Below the pieces are notes generated by a model. The model ran no database searches, was not told where the DNA came from, and saw nothing but the letters and a program-made list of their open reading frames with translations. The position numbers were made by a program, and so were the translations under genes. A stretch of DNA of 50,552 nt, from the NCBI GenBank assembly GCA_028710495.1, contig JAQUST010000001.1, positions 169,853-220,404 of the forward strand, given 5' to 3'. Below, piece after piece: positions 24,779 through 32,440 of the stretch. Each line of letters begins with the position of its first letter. Positions within the stretch are counted from its first letter, which is position 1. This stretch comes from Clostridia bacterium. Lineage in GTDB: Bacteria; Bacillota; Clostridia; Christensenellales; CAG-917.

Positions 24779-25648
24779 TTACTTACCCTCCTTTTCAGCT
24801 ACTTCAAGTCTTTGCTTGAGATAATTTGCAAGGTCTTCATTTGCCAAATTGAATTTTGCTTCATCTATTGCGCCATAGTGCCACTTATAGTTTCCAGCCA
24901 TATAACTTACGCCTGCGCCCTTTACGGTGTCACAGATGATGCACACGGGCTTTGTTTTGGCACTCTGCGCGTATTCAATAGCTTCACACAATTCGTCAAA
25001 ACGATGACCATTGACAACTTTCACATCAAATCCGAATGCTGTCCATTTGTCAGCAAACGGTTCAAGCGCCATAACATCTTCAGTGTTACCGTCAATCATA
25101 TTGTGGTTACGGTCAACAAAAGTGATAAGATTTGAAGCCTTGAAATTAGCTGTCGCCATCGCCGCTTCCCAAACTGAACCCTCATCGCATTCGCCATCGC
25201 CGAGCAATAAGTATGTTTTGTATGTTTTCTTATTGATGCGAGCTGCAAGTGCCATTCCAAGAGCCATTGCTGAGCCGTGACCAAGTGACCCTGTTGAAGC
25301 GTCCAAACCCTTAACTTTGTTTGAATCTAAATGCATGCCAAGCTTACTGCCTGTAAGATTGAATGTTTTAAGTTCTTCCTTTTCAATTAGTCCCAAATCA
25401 GAAAACATAGATGCAAGAGCAATGCCAATGTGTCCTTTTGAAACTACGCAACGGTCGCGATCTGGGTCATCAGTGTTTTTCGGGTCGAAATTTAAGTACT
25501 TATAATATAGTGCGGTAAGAATATCTATCGAACTAAAGCTGCCGCCTATATGACCGCTACCCGCCCAAAATGTTGTTTGCAATGTCAAAGCTCTAAGGTC
25601 ATTAGCCTTTTTTTCAAGCCTTGCCCACTCTTTTTTCGTCAAACTCAT
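24779..25648 (-). CDS. Transketolase, N-terminal subunit
   Basis: A 289-residue TPP-binding subunit. Visible elements are GSGHIGGSFSSIDIL (about residues 30-44), the phosphate/TPP contact motif VVSKGHIGIALASM, STGSLGHGSAMALGMALA, the Mg-TPP motif GDGECDEGSVWEA (about 149-161) with the partner Asn in DRNHNMIDG, and the C-terminal GAGVSYMAGNYKWHYGA. Length and order (N then C) are standard for split transketolases. In this operon it follows the class III aminotransferase gene by about 100 bp, and AGGAGG lies upstream of the ATG. Confidence 0.9.
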   Translation of the reverse strand: MSLTKKEWARLEKKANDLRALTLQTTFWAGSGHIGGSFSSIDILTALYYKYLNFDPKNTDDPDRDRCVVSKGHIGIALASMFSDLGLIEKEELKTFNLTGSKLGMHLDSNKVKGLDASTGSLGHGSAMALGMALAARINKKTYKTYLLLGDGECDEGSVWEAAMATANFKASNLITFVDRNHNMIDGNTEDVMALEPFADKWTAFGFDVKVVNGHRFDELCEAIEYAQSAKTKPVCIICDTVKGAGVSYMAGNYKWHYGAIDEAKFNLANEDLANYLKQRLEVAEKEGK

Positions 25649-25749
25649 ATTTATTCCTCCATCATATTATTTCGTTCAAAACAGTTCAGATTTTAAAATA
25701 TCAAAACAGACTTGTATTTTGAAAATTCAATTTGAAATTTGCGATAAAG

Positions 25750-27009
25750 TTATTTGATATTATGAATTTTCGCTACAACTTTGTATGCTTCGTCTGCAAT
25801 ATCCAATGTAAATTGTATATCTTCATCCGAAAGCGAGGAATTGATAAATTGATTGTGATGTGAGGTCATAAACACTCCCCGTTTGACCATTTCAGCAACC
25901 CACTCTTGATGAATCATTGATGAATAGTCATTTTTGAGTCGCATAAACCACATTGAAGGTTCTCCTGAAACTATAAGTTCAAACCCGTTCGCTTTTGCAA
26001 CTTCCACCAATCCGCTTTCAAGTTTCTCACCTTTTGCTCTGACAACTTTGTGAATTTCCATTTCACGCATTTTTTTTATTGACGCAATACCCGCAGCAAA
26101 CGGAACAGCTGACAGCCAATAACTTCCTGTATAATAGACATCGGTTGCAGTGCCACGAAGTGAATCAATTCCCGCAAGCGCGCTAACGTTGTAACCGTTC
26201 GCAATTGCCTTGCAGAAGCATTCTAAATCTGCCTTTATTCCATAATGATAGTCACTACCCTTGACATCAAGTCGGAAACCGCAACGAATATCATCAAAAA
26301 TAAGCACAATACCTTCTTTAGTACAAATATCACGAACAGTTTTGTACCAGTCTGCATTTGGGAGTTCATTGTCTTCAAAAACAGGATGCGAATATGGTGT
26401 TGTAATGAAACAGGCAATTTCCCCCTTGTTTTCAGCAACAACACGCTTGAAATCTTCTAAATCATTGAATTTGCAATAAAGATTGTTGGTGACTTCTTCT
26501 TCCAAAATGCCCCCGCATCCAAGTTTTTGAGTCCAGGGTGCGACGCCGTGATACGAGCCCTTGAGCATCAATATCTTCTTGCGTGAAGTGGCTTGCCTTG
26601 CAATCATAATAGAAAACGAAGTGACATCGCCGCCATTCTTTGCGAAGAATACCCAGTCTGCCATATCAACCGTGTCACAAAACAGCTCTGCGAAGTCAAC
26701 AAGAACTTTTGAAGGACTTGTCACACAGTTACCTAGTTTGATTTGCTCAATAGCTGCCGCATCAACGTCATCATCATTGTATCCCATAATATTAGGACCG
26801 TAGGCACACATATAGTCAATGAAACGGTTCCCGTCTACATCCCAAAAATATGAGCCTTTCGCGTGATCAGAAAATATAGGGAATGCCGTAATTGGAATTG
26901 CGCAGCCTTCAGATGGACCTTGATGCCCGTAGACACCGCCCGGAATAACTTTTAATGCACGTTGGAACAACTCACCATTTTTTGTGTAATCATTTATTTT
27001 GAATTTCAT
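25750..27009 (-). CDS. Class III PLP aminotransferase, GSA-aminomutase-like
   Basis: A 419-residue fold-type I PLP enzyme resembling glutamate-1-semialdehyde aminomutase. It starts with VIPGGVYGHQGPSEGC (the usual PGGV motif). The cofactor-site Asp region is LIFDDIRCGFR, where the usual motif is FDEVxTGFR. The Schiff-base lysine is in CFCKAIANGYNVSALAG, and a YYTGSYW segment follows, like the TFS/TYxxNP loop. A heme-type role is not supported because no hem genes are nearby and it sits between a lipid-binding protein and transketolase. It could aminate a ketone made by the transketolase or act as an aminomutase. It follows the first SCP2 gene by 10 bp. Confidence 0.8.
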   Translation of the reverse strand: MKFKINDYTKNGELFQRALKVIPGGVYGHQGPSEGCAIPITAFPIFSDHAKGSYFWDVDGNRFIDYMCAYGPNIMGYNDDDVDAAAIEQIKLGNCVTSPSKVLVDFAELFCDTVDMADWVFFAKNGGDVTSFSIMIARQATSRKKILMLKGSYHGVAPWTQKLGCGGILEEEVTNNLYCKFNDLEDFKRVVAENKGEIACFITTPYSHPVFEDNELPNADWYKTVRDICTKEGIVLIFDDIRCGFRLDVKGSDYHYGIKADLECFCKAIANGYNVSALAGIDSLRGTATDVYYTGSYWLSAVPFAAGIASIKKMREMEIHKVVRAKGEKLESGLVEVAKANGFELIVSGEPSMWFMRLKNDYSSMIHQEWVAEMVKRGVFMTSHHNQFINSSLSDEDIQFTLDIADEAYKVVAKIHNIK

Positions 27010-27019
27010 AATTTCACCT

Positions 27020-27775
27020 CTATGCCAAATATTTGCTCACAAAAGCAAGCAGTTTACTCATATTGTCGAGCATTGGAAGAAAGCCTTTGATGAGGAATTT
27101 ACCAGCACCAAGGCAACTATAAATATCTGTTTTACCATTGAGAATATCGCTCGCAGTTTGAAGATTTGAAAACTGCATAAGTGCGCGTGGCTCGTCGATT
27201 GCGCCTTTCCTAACAGACATACTGTGCGTTTCATCAATATTGATGACCATTTCGGGACCTTCAACCACACGAAGCTGAATGTCGCCTTGAGGAATTCTCG
27301 AAGCAATCAATTTGCCAATACGGTCGCTATTGCCGATTTCGCAAAGAGCAAAAAATGCAGTGTACGCAGTGAGATATGTATTTATTTTGAAATATTCAGG
27401 ATCTGCCAACAACTCAGATGTTGGCTTCAAAAAATACGACAATCTTGCTGCGAGTTTTGTGAATGTGTCAAGCAAGAATCCCGCTTTGAATATATTAATA
27501 AAAATAGGAATTGTTTTTTCGCCATCAACAAGCTTATTAAAATGTTCTGGCGATGTAAACGAAAGCTTCAAATTCGCTTTTGCTTTTCCACGAATGAATG
27601 CACATTTGCCTTCCACAAATTTTAAGGTTGCATTTCCGACTTTTGGAACATTGAATTGAACTGATATTTTCTGATTTTTGATGATTTCCTGCGCAACCGG
27701 GTCCATAGCACACAAATCTTGAATATTGCGTAAAACGGCAAAAAGATTGATTTTTGCCTTTGTGATATTGTCCAT
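27020..27775 (-). CDS. Double SCP2-like lipid-binding protein (operon leader)
   Basis: A 251-residue cytoplasmic protein resembling two SCP2 domains. The first part (about residues 35-115) has VQFNVPKVGNATLKFVEGKC, LKLSFTSPEHFNKLVDGEKT and a hydrophobic helix FKAGFLLDTFTKLAARL. The second part (about 165-250) has IQLRVVEGPEMVINIDETH, ALMQFSNLQTASDILNGK and FLIKGFLPML. It opens the five-gene operon and its paralogue closes it, bracketing the aminotransferase and transketolase. Such proteins could hold hydrophobic substrates while soluble enzymes act on them. GGAGGG lies upstream of the ATG. The assignment is by eye. Confidence 0.55.
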   Translation of the reverse strand: MDNITKAKINLFAVLRNIQDLCAMDPVAQEIIKNQKISVQFNVPKVGNATLKFVEGKCAFIRGKAKANLKLSFTSPEHFNKLVDGEKTIPIFINIFKAGFLLDTFTKLAARLSYFLKPTSELLADPEYFKINTYLTAYTAFFALCEIGNSDRIGKLIASRIPQGDIQLRVVEGPEMVINIDETHSMSVRKGAIDEPRALMQFSNLQTASDILNGKTDIYSCLGAGKFLIKGFLPMLDNMSKLLAFVSKYLA

Positions 27776-28108
27776 ATTTCCCCTCCCAATAAAGATATTT
27801 CACAAACTAATATACAAAATAAATTAAGTAATTACTAAAAGCGTAACATAATAAAAAATTTATTTCAATACCCAAATTTCTCAATACAGTTCCATTATCT
27901 GAAAAAATTGTCGCATTATAAGGAAGAATAAAAAATACATACTTTTTTTATAGATATATAAAGTGAAAAAAAAGAGTTAATATTTTCTTACTTCGATACT
28001 TTTTACCAAATTTTCATGACTTGATGCAGCTTCTGCGATTTTGTGTAAATTAATTGTCAAATATTAGATTGACAACACAACAGTTTAATGATATTCTCGT
28101 TTTATTAA
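27776..28108. other. Intergenic region, divergent operons
   Basis: About 330 bp of AT-rich sequence between the SCP2 operon (minus) and the FMN riboswitch (plus). It must hold both promoters, but I see no strong consensus pair and no gene. Confidence 0.5.
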
Positions 28109-28240
28109 AATATTCTTTGGGCAGGGTTGAATACCCGACCGGTGGTGATGCCGTTTTATACGGACAAGTCCAACAGCCCCAACAGCCGATGCGGTTAGAA
28201 TCCGCAACCGCCTGTAAAGTCAGCATGGGAGAGAGTAGCA
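28109..28240 (+). promoter_or_regulatory. FMN riboswitch (RFN element)
   Basis: Canonical RFN landmarks are present: TTTGGGCAGGG, TACCCGACCGGTGGTGATG, a variable arm, CCAACAGCC, then GCGGTTAGAATCCGCAACCGC and GTAAAGTCAGCATGGGAGAGAGTA. Stem partners are kept by covariation: the usual CAG...CTG pair near the end appears as CTG...CAG. FMN binding would terminate transcription or hide the start of the downstream flavin transporter gene. Confidence 0.92.
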
Positions 28241-28244
28241 TTAT

Positions 28245-28306
28245 TGCACAACAGTGCTTTTTTTGCGTACTAGCGACCATTCTCATATGAGAATGTCGTT
28301 TTATTT
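28245..28306 (+). terminator. Expression-platform terminator hairpins
   Basis: Two hairpins follow the aptamer. GCAC-AACA-GTGC with seven T lies at about 28246-28264. GAC-C-ATTCTC-ATAT-GAGAAT-GTC followed by GTTTTATTTTT lies at 28275-28306. Either could be the FMN-controlled terminator; the second has the stronger stem and the first the better U-run. Confidence 0.65.
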
Positions 28307-28341
28307 TTCCATCTATCTTGTCCAAGAAAAAGGATAGCAGG

Positions 28342-28938
28342 ATGAAAATTCAAACAAGAACAATAGCATTTACCGCACTTATGACAGCGCTTGTCACCAT
28401 TTCGACAGCATTTTTGGGCGTAAATATGGGCACAACTTACACAAATCTAGGCGATACTATGATTTTTGTGACCGCTGCCCTTTTTGGACCAGTTCCAGCA
28501 ATGATAGCAGGTGGATTAGGTTCTTTTATTGCAGATATGATGGTTTTCCCAATGACGATGTGGTTCACTCTTGTCATTAAAGGCATTGAAGGACTAATTT
28601 GCGGATTTCTTATTCGCATATTTTCGAAACTGAATTTCAAAAAACCAATAGGAATTATATTGAATTTTATCGCTATGATAGCAGCGGGCATCTGGATGAT
28701 GGCAGGCTATTTTCTTGCAGAGAGTTTATTGTACGGGACACTTGCAGCCGCTGTTTTTGCACTTTCAGCAAATGCGGTGCAAGCAACATTATCAATAACA
28801 TGCGCTTTGATTTTGGTTTACGGTTTTAAGCTCTGCAAGATGAGCATTGATCTCAAAGTTTTCAAATCCACTCATTCTAAAAGCACCAAAACGAACTCGA
28901 GAGATACAAGTACCGAAACACCGCCGACAATAGAATAA
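28342..28938 (+). CDS. ECF transporter S component, probably riboflavin
   Basis: A 198-residue membrane protein with five to six hydrophobic helices. It contains the family pattern YTNLGDTMIFVTAALFGPVPAMIAGGLGSFIADMM and IKGIEGLICGFLIR typical of PF07155-type S components. It captures a vitamin and is energised by shared ECF ATPases and T protein encoded elsewhere. The FMN riboswitch directly upstream identifies a flavin as the likely cargo, as for RibU. The ATG at 28342 is preferred to TTG at 28318 because AAAGGA lies 7 nt before it and the latter sits too close to the riboswitch platform. The C-terminus is a Ser/Thr/Lys-rich cytoplasmic tail. Confidence 0.85.
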   Translation: MKIQTRTIAFTALMTALVTISTAFLGVNMGTTYTNLGDTMIFVTAALFGPVPAMIAGGLGSFIADMMVFPMTMWFTLVIKGIEGLICGFLIRIFSKLNFKKPIGIILNFIAMIAAGIWMMAGYFLAESLLYGTLAAAVFALSANAVQATLSITCALILVYGFKLCKMSIDLKVFKSTHSKSTKTNSRDTSTETPPTIE

Positions 28939-29007
28939 ATGAAGATTAAAGCATAATTTCTTCTGCTTTCAAAAAAAATTAACAAAGCGACAACATAGTT
29001 GACTTTT

Positions 29008-29313
29008 TTGGAGCTGTTACCGGGATTTGCTCCGTTTCGCTTTGCTTCACTATCACGCCGGGGCTACGACCCTTCTTCTGCCACTGGCAGCGGGTCTTGC
29101 CCGTTCAAATCCCTTTTTACCTTAGAAACAAAAATAGTCCCCACTTGGGGACTATTTTGGTTGGAGCTGTTACCGGGATTTGCTCCGTTTCGCTTTGCTT
29201 CACTATCACGCCGGGGCTACGACCCTTCTTCTGCCACTGGCAGCGGGTCTTGCCCGTTCAAATCCCTTTTTACCTTAGAAACAAAAATAGTCCCCACTTG
29301 GGGACTATTTTGG
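29008..29313 (-). repeat. Two 153-bp tandem copies of the tRNA-Thr tail unit
   Basis: Two copies, identical as far as I can tell (starts 29008 and 29161, period 153 bp), are followed at 29314 by the real tRNA. Read on the minus strand, each copy contains the last 21 nt of the tRNA from T-loop base C56 through CCA. The second unit also has the terminator; a spacer of about 100 nt full of nested palindromes follows (GGGATTTG/CAAATCCC, GGGC/GCCC, GACCC/GGGTC, CTGCC/GGCAG). The GGGATTTGAAC of the spacer is itself an inverted copy of the T-arm. Confidence 0.95.
29282..29313 (-). terminator. tRNA-Thr terminator (also copied in the repeat)
   Basis: AGTCCCCA / TGGGGACT with a short loop is followed on the minus strand by ATTTTTG. 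It starts a few bases after the tRNA CCA. A second identical copy lies at about 29129-29160. The tail repeats lie beyond it, so most transcripts should not reach them. Confidence 0.85.
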
Positions 29314-29314
29314 T

Positions 29315-29390
29315 TGGAGCTGTTACCGGGATTTGAACCCGGGACCTCGTCCTTACCAAGGACGTGCTCTACCGACTGAGCCATAACAGC
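29315..29390 (-). tRNA. tRNA-Thr (GGT anticodon)
   Basis: 76 nt including encoded CCA. Acceptor GCTGTTA pairs with TAACAGC, the discriminator is T, the D-arm reads GGCTCAGTCGGTAGAGC, the anticodon stem-loop is CGTCC-TTGGTAA-GGACG and the T-arm is CCGGG-TTCAAAT-CCCGG. All stems are intact. A consensus promoter lies upstream. Confidence 0.97.
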
Positions 29391-29464
29391 AAGGCTGAAA
29401 ATGACGGGATTTATCGCAAGTGTTAATGCAAAAGTTTCCTATCTTCAACCAGCACAGCAGTAAG

Positions 29465-29493
29465 ATTATATTTTATAGTGCGAAATTTGTCAA
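29465..29493 (-). promoter_or_regulatory. Consensus promoter of tRNA-Thr
   Basis: On the minus strand TTGACA (29493-29488), exactly 17 bp, then TATAAT (29470-29465): a perfect sigma-70/sigma-A promoter. Transcription would start near 29458 and give a leader of about 68 nt before the tRNA, removed by RNase P. Confidence 0.9.
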
Positions 29494-29525
29494 ACATTTT
29501 TGCAAACAATACATTTATTATATGA

Positions 29526-29550
29526 AAAAAGCCCTGAAATCAGAGCTTTT
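29526..29550 (-). terminator. Terminator of the aspartate aminotransferase gene
   Basis: AAAGC-CTG / CAG-GCTTT stem with one mismatch and an AAAT loop, followed on the minus strand by TTTTTTC. It lies about 100 bp past the stop at 29652. Confidence 0.75.
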
Positions 29551-29651
29551 GCAGTAAGAAAATATTATTTTATTTATAAAAAAATTTGCGTTTCACTACT
29601 TCAATTTGCTTTGTATAAAATCAATAATTTCTTATGTTTGCAAGTTTTTGT

Positions 29652-30932
29652 CTAGTTACTAAAACATTTTTCTAAAACAAGTTCCATTCTTGCAATTTTT
29701 ATTGCGCTTACCAAAATATCCATTGCTACATTAAGTTCATCAACAGTAGGGACTGTAGGCGCAATTCGTATATTCTGATTGTGGTCATCAAGTTTGTATG
29801 GGAAAGTTGCTCCAGCCCCGGTAAACTTAACTCCAGCTTCATTCGCAAGTTCAACAATTCTCTTTGCACAGCTTTTGATATTGAGTGAGATGAAATAACC
29901 GCCATTTGGTTTTGACCATTTCACATATTCATCATCTGTAAATGCCTCTGCTAATTTCGCTTCAACAGCTTCAAACTTGGGTCTAATAATATCTGCGTGT
30001 TGCTTCATAATTTTGGCAGTGTTCTCACGATTTTTCATATAAAGTACATGCGCAAGTTGAACTGTCTTGTTTGGTCCTATAGTTTTAAAGAAATATTTGC
30101 TCTTGATATCAGCAATGTTTGTTTCTGAAGCCATAAATGCAGCGATACCTGCACTCGCCAAAGTAATCTTTGAAGTTGATGCAAATTGATATACCCTGTC
30201 CAGTGTTCCTGCTTTTCTTGCAACATCAAATATGTTTTTTAGCTTAACATCGTTTTCATAAAGTGTATGCATTGCATAAGCATTATCCCAAAAAATACGA
30301 AAATCAGAAGCCGCAGTCTGCATTGTCGCAAGTCTTTCAACAACCTTGTCGCTATATGTAATTCCTGTTGGATTGCTATATTTTGGAATGCACCAAATAC
30401 CTTTCACACTTTCATCGCCCTTGACCAACGCTTCAACCATATCCATATCAGGACCATCGTCGAGCATCGGAATGGTAATCATTTCTATTCCAAGCACCTC
30501 ACATATTGAGAAGTGTCTGTCATATCCAGGAGCTGGGCAGATAAATTTTACTTTTGGAAGCTTATTCCACGGAGTGCTTCCCATGACACCAAATTGCTTT
30601 GCAAACTGCAACAAGTCATACATTATTGACAAGCTGGAGTTATCGGCAACCAAAACTTCTTCTATTCTGACATCATAAATACTTGCAAACATCTCTCTTG
30701 CTTCTTTCAAGCCATCAGGCATACCGTAATTGCGGATATCACCTGCTGCTGTCTGAAAATTCGCATCCACAAGCAATTGGAACATTGGAATCGCCAAATC
30801 AAGCTGTTCTTTGCAAGGACGGCCACGGGTCATATCAATTGAGCGGCCAGTTTTTTGCAGTTTTTTGAAAACTTTGCGTTCTGAAGCAAGTGTTTCTTCG
30901 AGCTGTTGCTTTCCTAATACCTTATAGTCCAT
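29652..30932 (-). CDS. Aspartate aminotransferase, type Ic (MocR-like fold)
   Basis: A 426-residue PLP enzyme of the subgroup Ic aspartate aminotransferases (PF12897). Motifs seen are the N-terminal DMTRGRPCKEQLDL, RNYGMPDGLKEAREMFA, CPAPGYDRHFSICEVLGIEMI, PKYSNPTGITYSD, FWDNAYAMHTL, the Schiff-base lysine in FASTSKITLASAGIAAF, and the arginine segment NIRIAPTVPTVDEL. It interconverts aspartate and oxaloacetate with 2-oxoglutarate/glutamate. The ATG at 30932 is chosen because AGGAGAT lies upstream; the ORF-track start is seven codons earlier. The gene is monocistronic with its own terminator. Confidence 0.9.
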   Translation of the reverse strand: MDYKVLGKQQLEETLASERKVFKKLQKTGRSIDMTRGRPCKEQLDLAIPMFQLLVDANFQTAAGDIRNYGMPDGLKEAREMFASIYDVRIEEVLVADNSSLSIMYDLLQFAKQFGVMGSTPWNKLPKVKFICPAPGYDRHFSICEVLGIEMITIPMLDDGPDMDMVEALVKGDESVKGIWCIPKYSNPTGITYSDKVVERLATMQTAASDFRIFWDNAYAMHTLYENDVKLKNIFDVARKAGTLDRVYQFASTSKITLASAGIAAFMASETNIADIKSKYFFKTIGPNKTVQLAHVLYMKNRENTAKIMKQHADIIRPKFEAVEAKLAEAFTDDEYVKWSKPNGGYFISLNIKSCAKRIVELANEAGVKFTGAGATFPYKLDDHNQNIRIAPTVPTVDELNVAMDILVSAIKIARMELVLEKCFSN

Positions 30933-31110
30933 ATAATTATCTCCTGTAAGCATTATCTAAGATATCATAAATCTTTTATGTCTTCAACTATTTTTAATCT
31001 AATGATACAAATATAATTTTATTTCCGTTTCGCTAAATAATGATAGTATCATAAAATTAAGTGCTTAAACTACAAATAAATTATGCTTTACCGCTTTCTA
31101 AAACTTCGCA

Positions 31111-32433
31111 TTAGTCTCTTTTATCAATATTTTTGCGGATAATCAATCGTATTGGCGTTCCCTCAAAATCAAAACTTTTTCTAAGTGCATTTTCAAGATA
31201 TCGTTTGTATGAAAAGTGCAAAATTTCAGGGTCATTCACCTTTATGACAAAGGTCGGGGGTGCAGTCGCAACCTGAGTTATATACAATATCTTGAGCTTT
31301 CTGCCATTCTTTGCAGGCGGTTCACTGATACGGATTGCATCTGCTAGCACTTCATTCAAAAGTCCTGTTGTTATGCGCTTGTTTGAATTATCGTAAACTT
31401 TTTTGACATAGTTGAGAATAGTGTCAATTCTTTGCCCTGTCTTTGCAGAAACAAAAAGAGGTTTAACATAATCCATAAACTTCAAATCACCTTGCAGTTG
31501 CTTTTTGAAAACATTGATAGTATTAGTGTCTTTTTCAACCAAGTCCCATTTGTTCATAACGATGATTGAAGGTTTGCCTTCTTCATGCACGAAACCGGCA
31601 ATTTTGACATCTTGTTCTGTCATGCCTTCATTGGCGTCGCAAACTATAAGCACAACATCCGCTCTACGCACAGCGACCAATGCTCTCACAACACTATAAT
31701 GTTCAAGGTCTTCTGATATTCCTCTTTTGCGGCGCAAACCTGCCGTGTCAATAATTGTAAACTTGTCTTCGTTTTTTTCTAAATCAGTATCAATCGCATC
31801 CCTTGTTGTGCCTGCTATTTCACTCACTATAACACGCGCATATCCTAGCAATTGGTTTGTTATTGAACTTTTTCCTGCATTAGGTTTGCCAACTATGGCT
31901 ATTTTAATTTTATCACCGATTTCCTCTGCAGGAATAGTTGGTATACTTTCTACCATTCTATCAAGCAAATCGCCAAGCCCTTTCCCCTGCTCAGCGGAAA
32001 CACTCATAGGTTCACCAAAGCCTAGCGAGTAAAAGCTGTACAAGTCTCCGTCATTGTAATTATCAAGTTTATTGACAGCAAGAACGATAGGAGCTGTTGC
32101 TTTTCTAAGATATGCAGCAATAATTTCATCATCCAATGTCAAGCCCGTTTTGCCGTCAACCACATAAACAATGACGTCTGCATTGTCGATTGCAATTTGT
32201 GCTTGTTCTTTGATATTTACCCACATTTCATCATCACTTTTGAGTTCAAGTCCGCCGGTATCGACCAAAGTAAAATTTTTGCCACACCATTCGGCATCAG
32301 AATAGACCCTGTCACGAGTCACGCCGGGAGTATCTTCAACGATAGAAATGCGTGTGCCAACCAACTTGTTAAACAGAGTTGATTTGCCCACATTCGGTCT
32401 TCCAACAATTGCAATCAATGGTTTCTTTGCCAT
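31111..32433 (-). CDS. der: Ribosome biogenesis GTPase Der
   Basis: A 440-residue double GTPase. The first G domain has GRPNVGKST (about residues 9-17), DTPGVTRDR, DTGG and NKLD. The second has GKPNAGKSS (about 180-188), GTTRDAID, DTAGLRRK and MNKWD. A KH-like C-terminal domain follows (NGRKLKILYITQVATAPPTFVIKVN). Der assists assembly of the 50S subunit and is essential. The ATG at 32433 is chosen because AGGAGATAT precedes it; the ORF-track start lies inside the upstream gene. It follows the DUF512 radical-SAM gene by 7 bp, a linkage common in Firmicutes. Confidence 0.97.
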   Translation of the reverse strand: MAKKPLIAIVGRPNVGKSTLFNKLVGTRISIVEDTPGVTRDRVYSDAEWCGKNFTLVDTGGLELKSDDEMWVNIKEQAQIAIDNADVIVYVVDGKTGLTLDDEIIAAYLRKATAPIVLAVNKLDNYNDGDLYSFYSLGFGEPMSVSAEQGKGLGDLLDRMVESIPTIPAEEIGDKIKIAIVGKPNAGKSSITNQLLGYARVIVSEIAGTTRDAIDTDLEKNEDKFTIIDTAGLRRKRGISEDLEHYSVVRALVAVRRADVVLIVCDANEGMTEQDVKIAGFVHEEGKPSIIVMNKWDLVEKDTNTINVFKKQLQGDLKFMDYVKPLFVSAKTGQRIDTILNYVKKVYDNSNKRITTGLLNEVLADAIRISEPPAKNGRKLKILYITQVATAPPTFVIKVNDPEILHFSYKRYLENALRKSFDFEGTPIRLIIRKNIDKRD

Positions 32434-32440
32434 ATATCTC

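Noticed and set aside
25750-27009. hemL (tetrapyrrole synthesis)
   Set aside because: The fold matches, but no other heme genes are near, the metal/cofactor motifs are diverged, and the operon context is SCP2 and transketolase.
29008-29313. CRISPR array
   Set aside because: Repeats are 153 bp without variable spacers between short repeats, and no cas genes are present.
28999-29379. 126-residue ORF over the tRNA-Thr array
   Set aside because: It reads antisense to a tRNA and its tail copies. The repeat period (153) is a multiple of three, which keeps the frame open. Not a gene.
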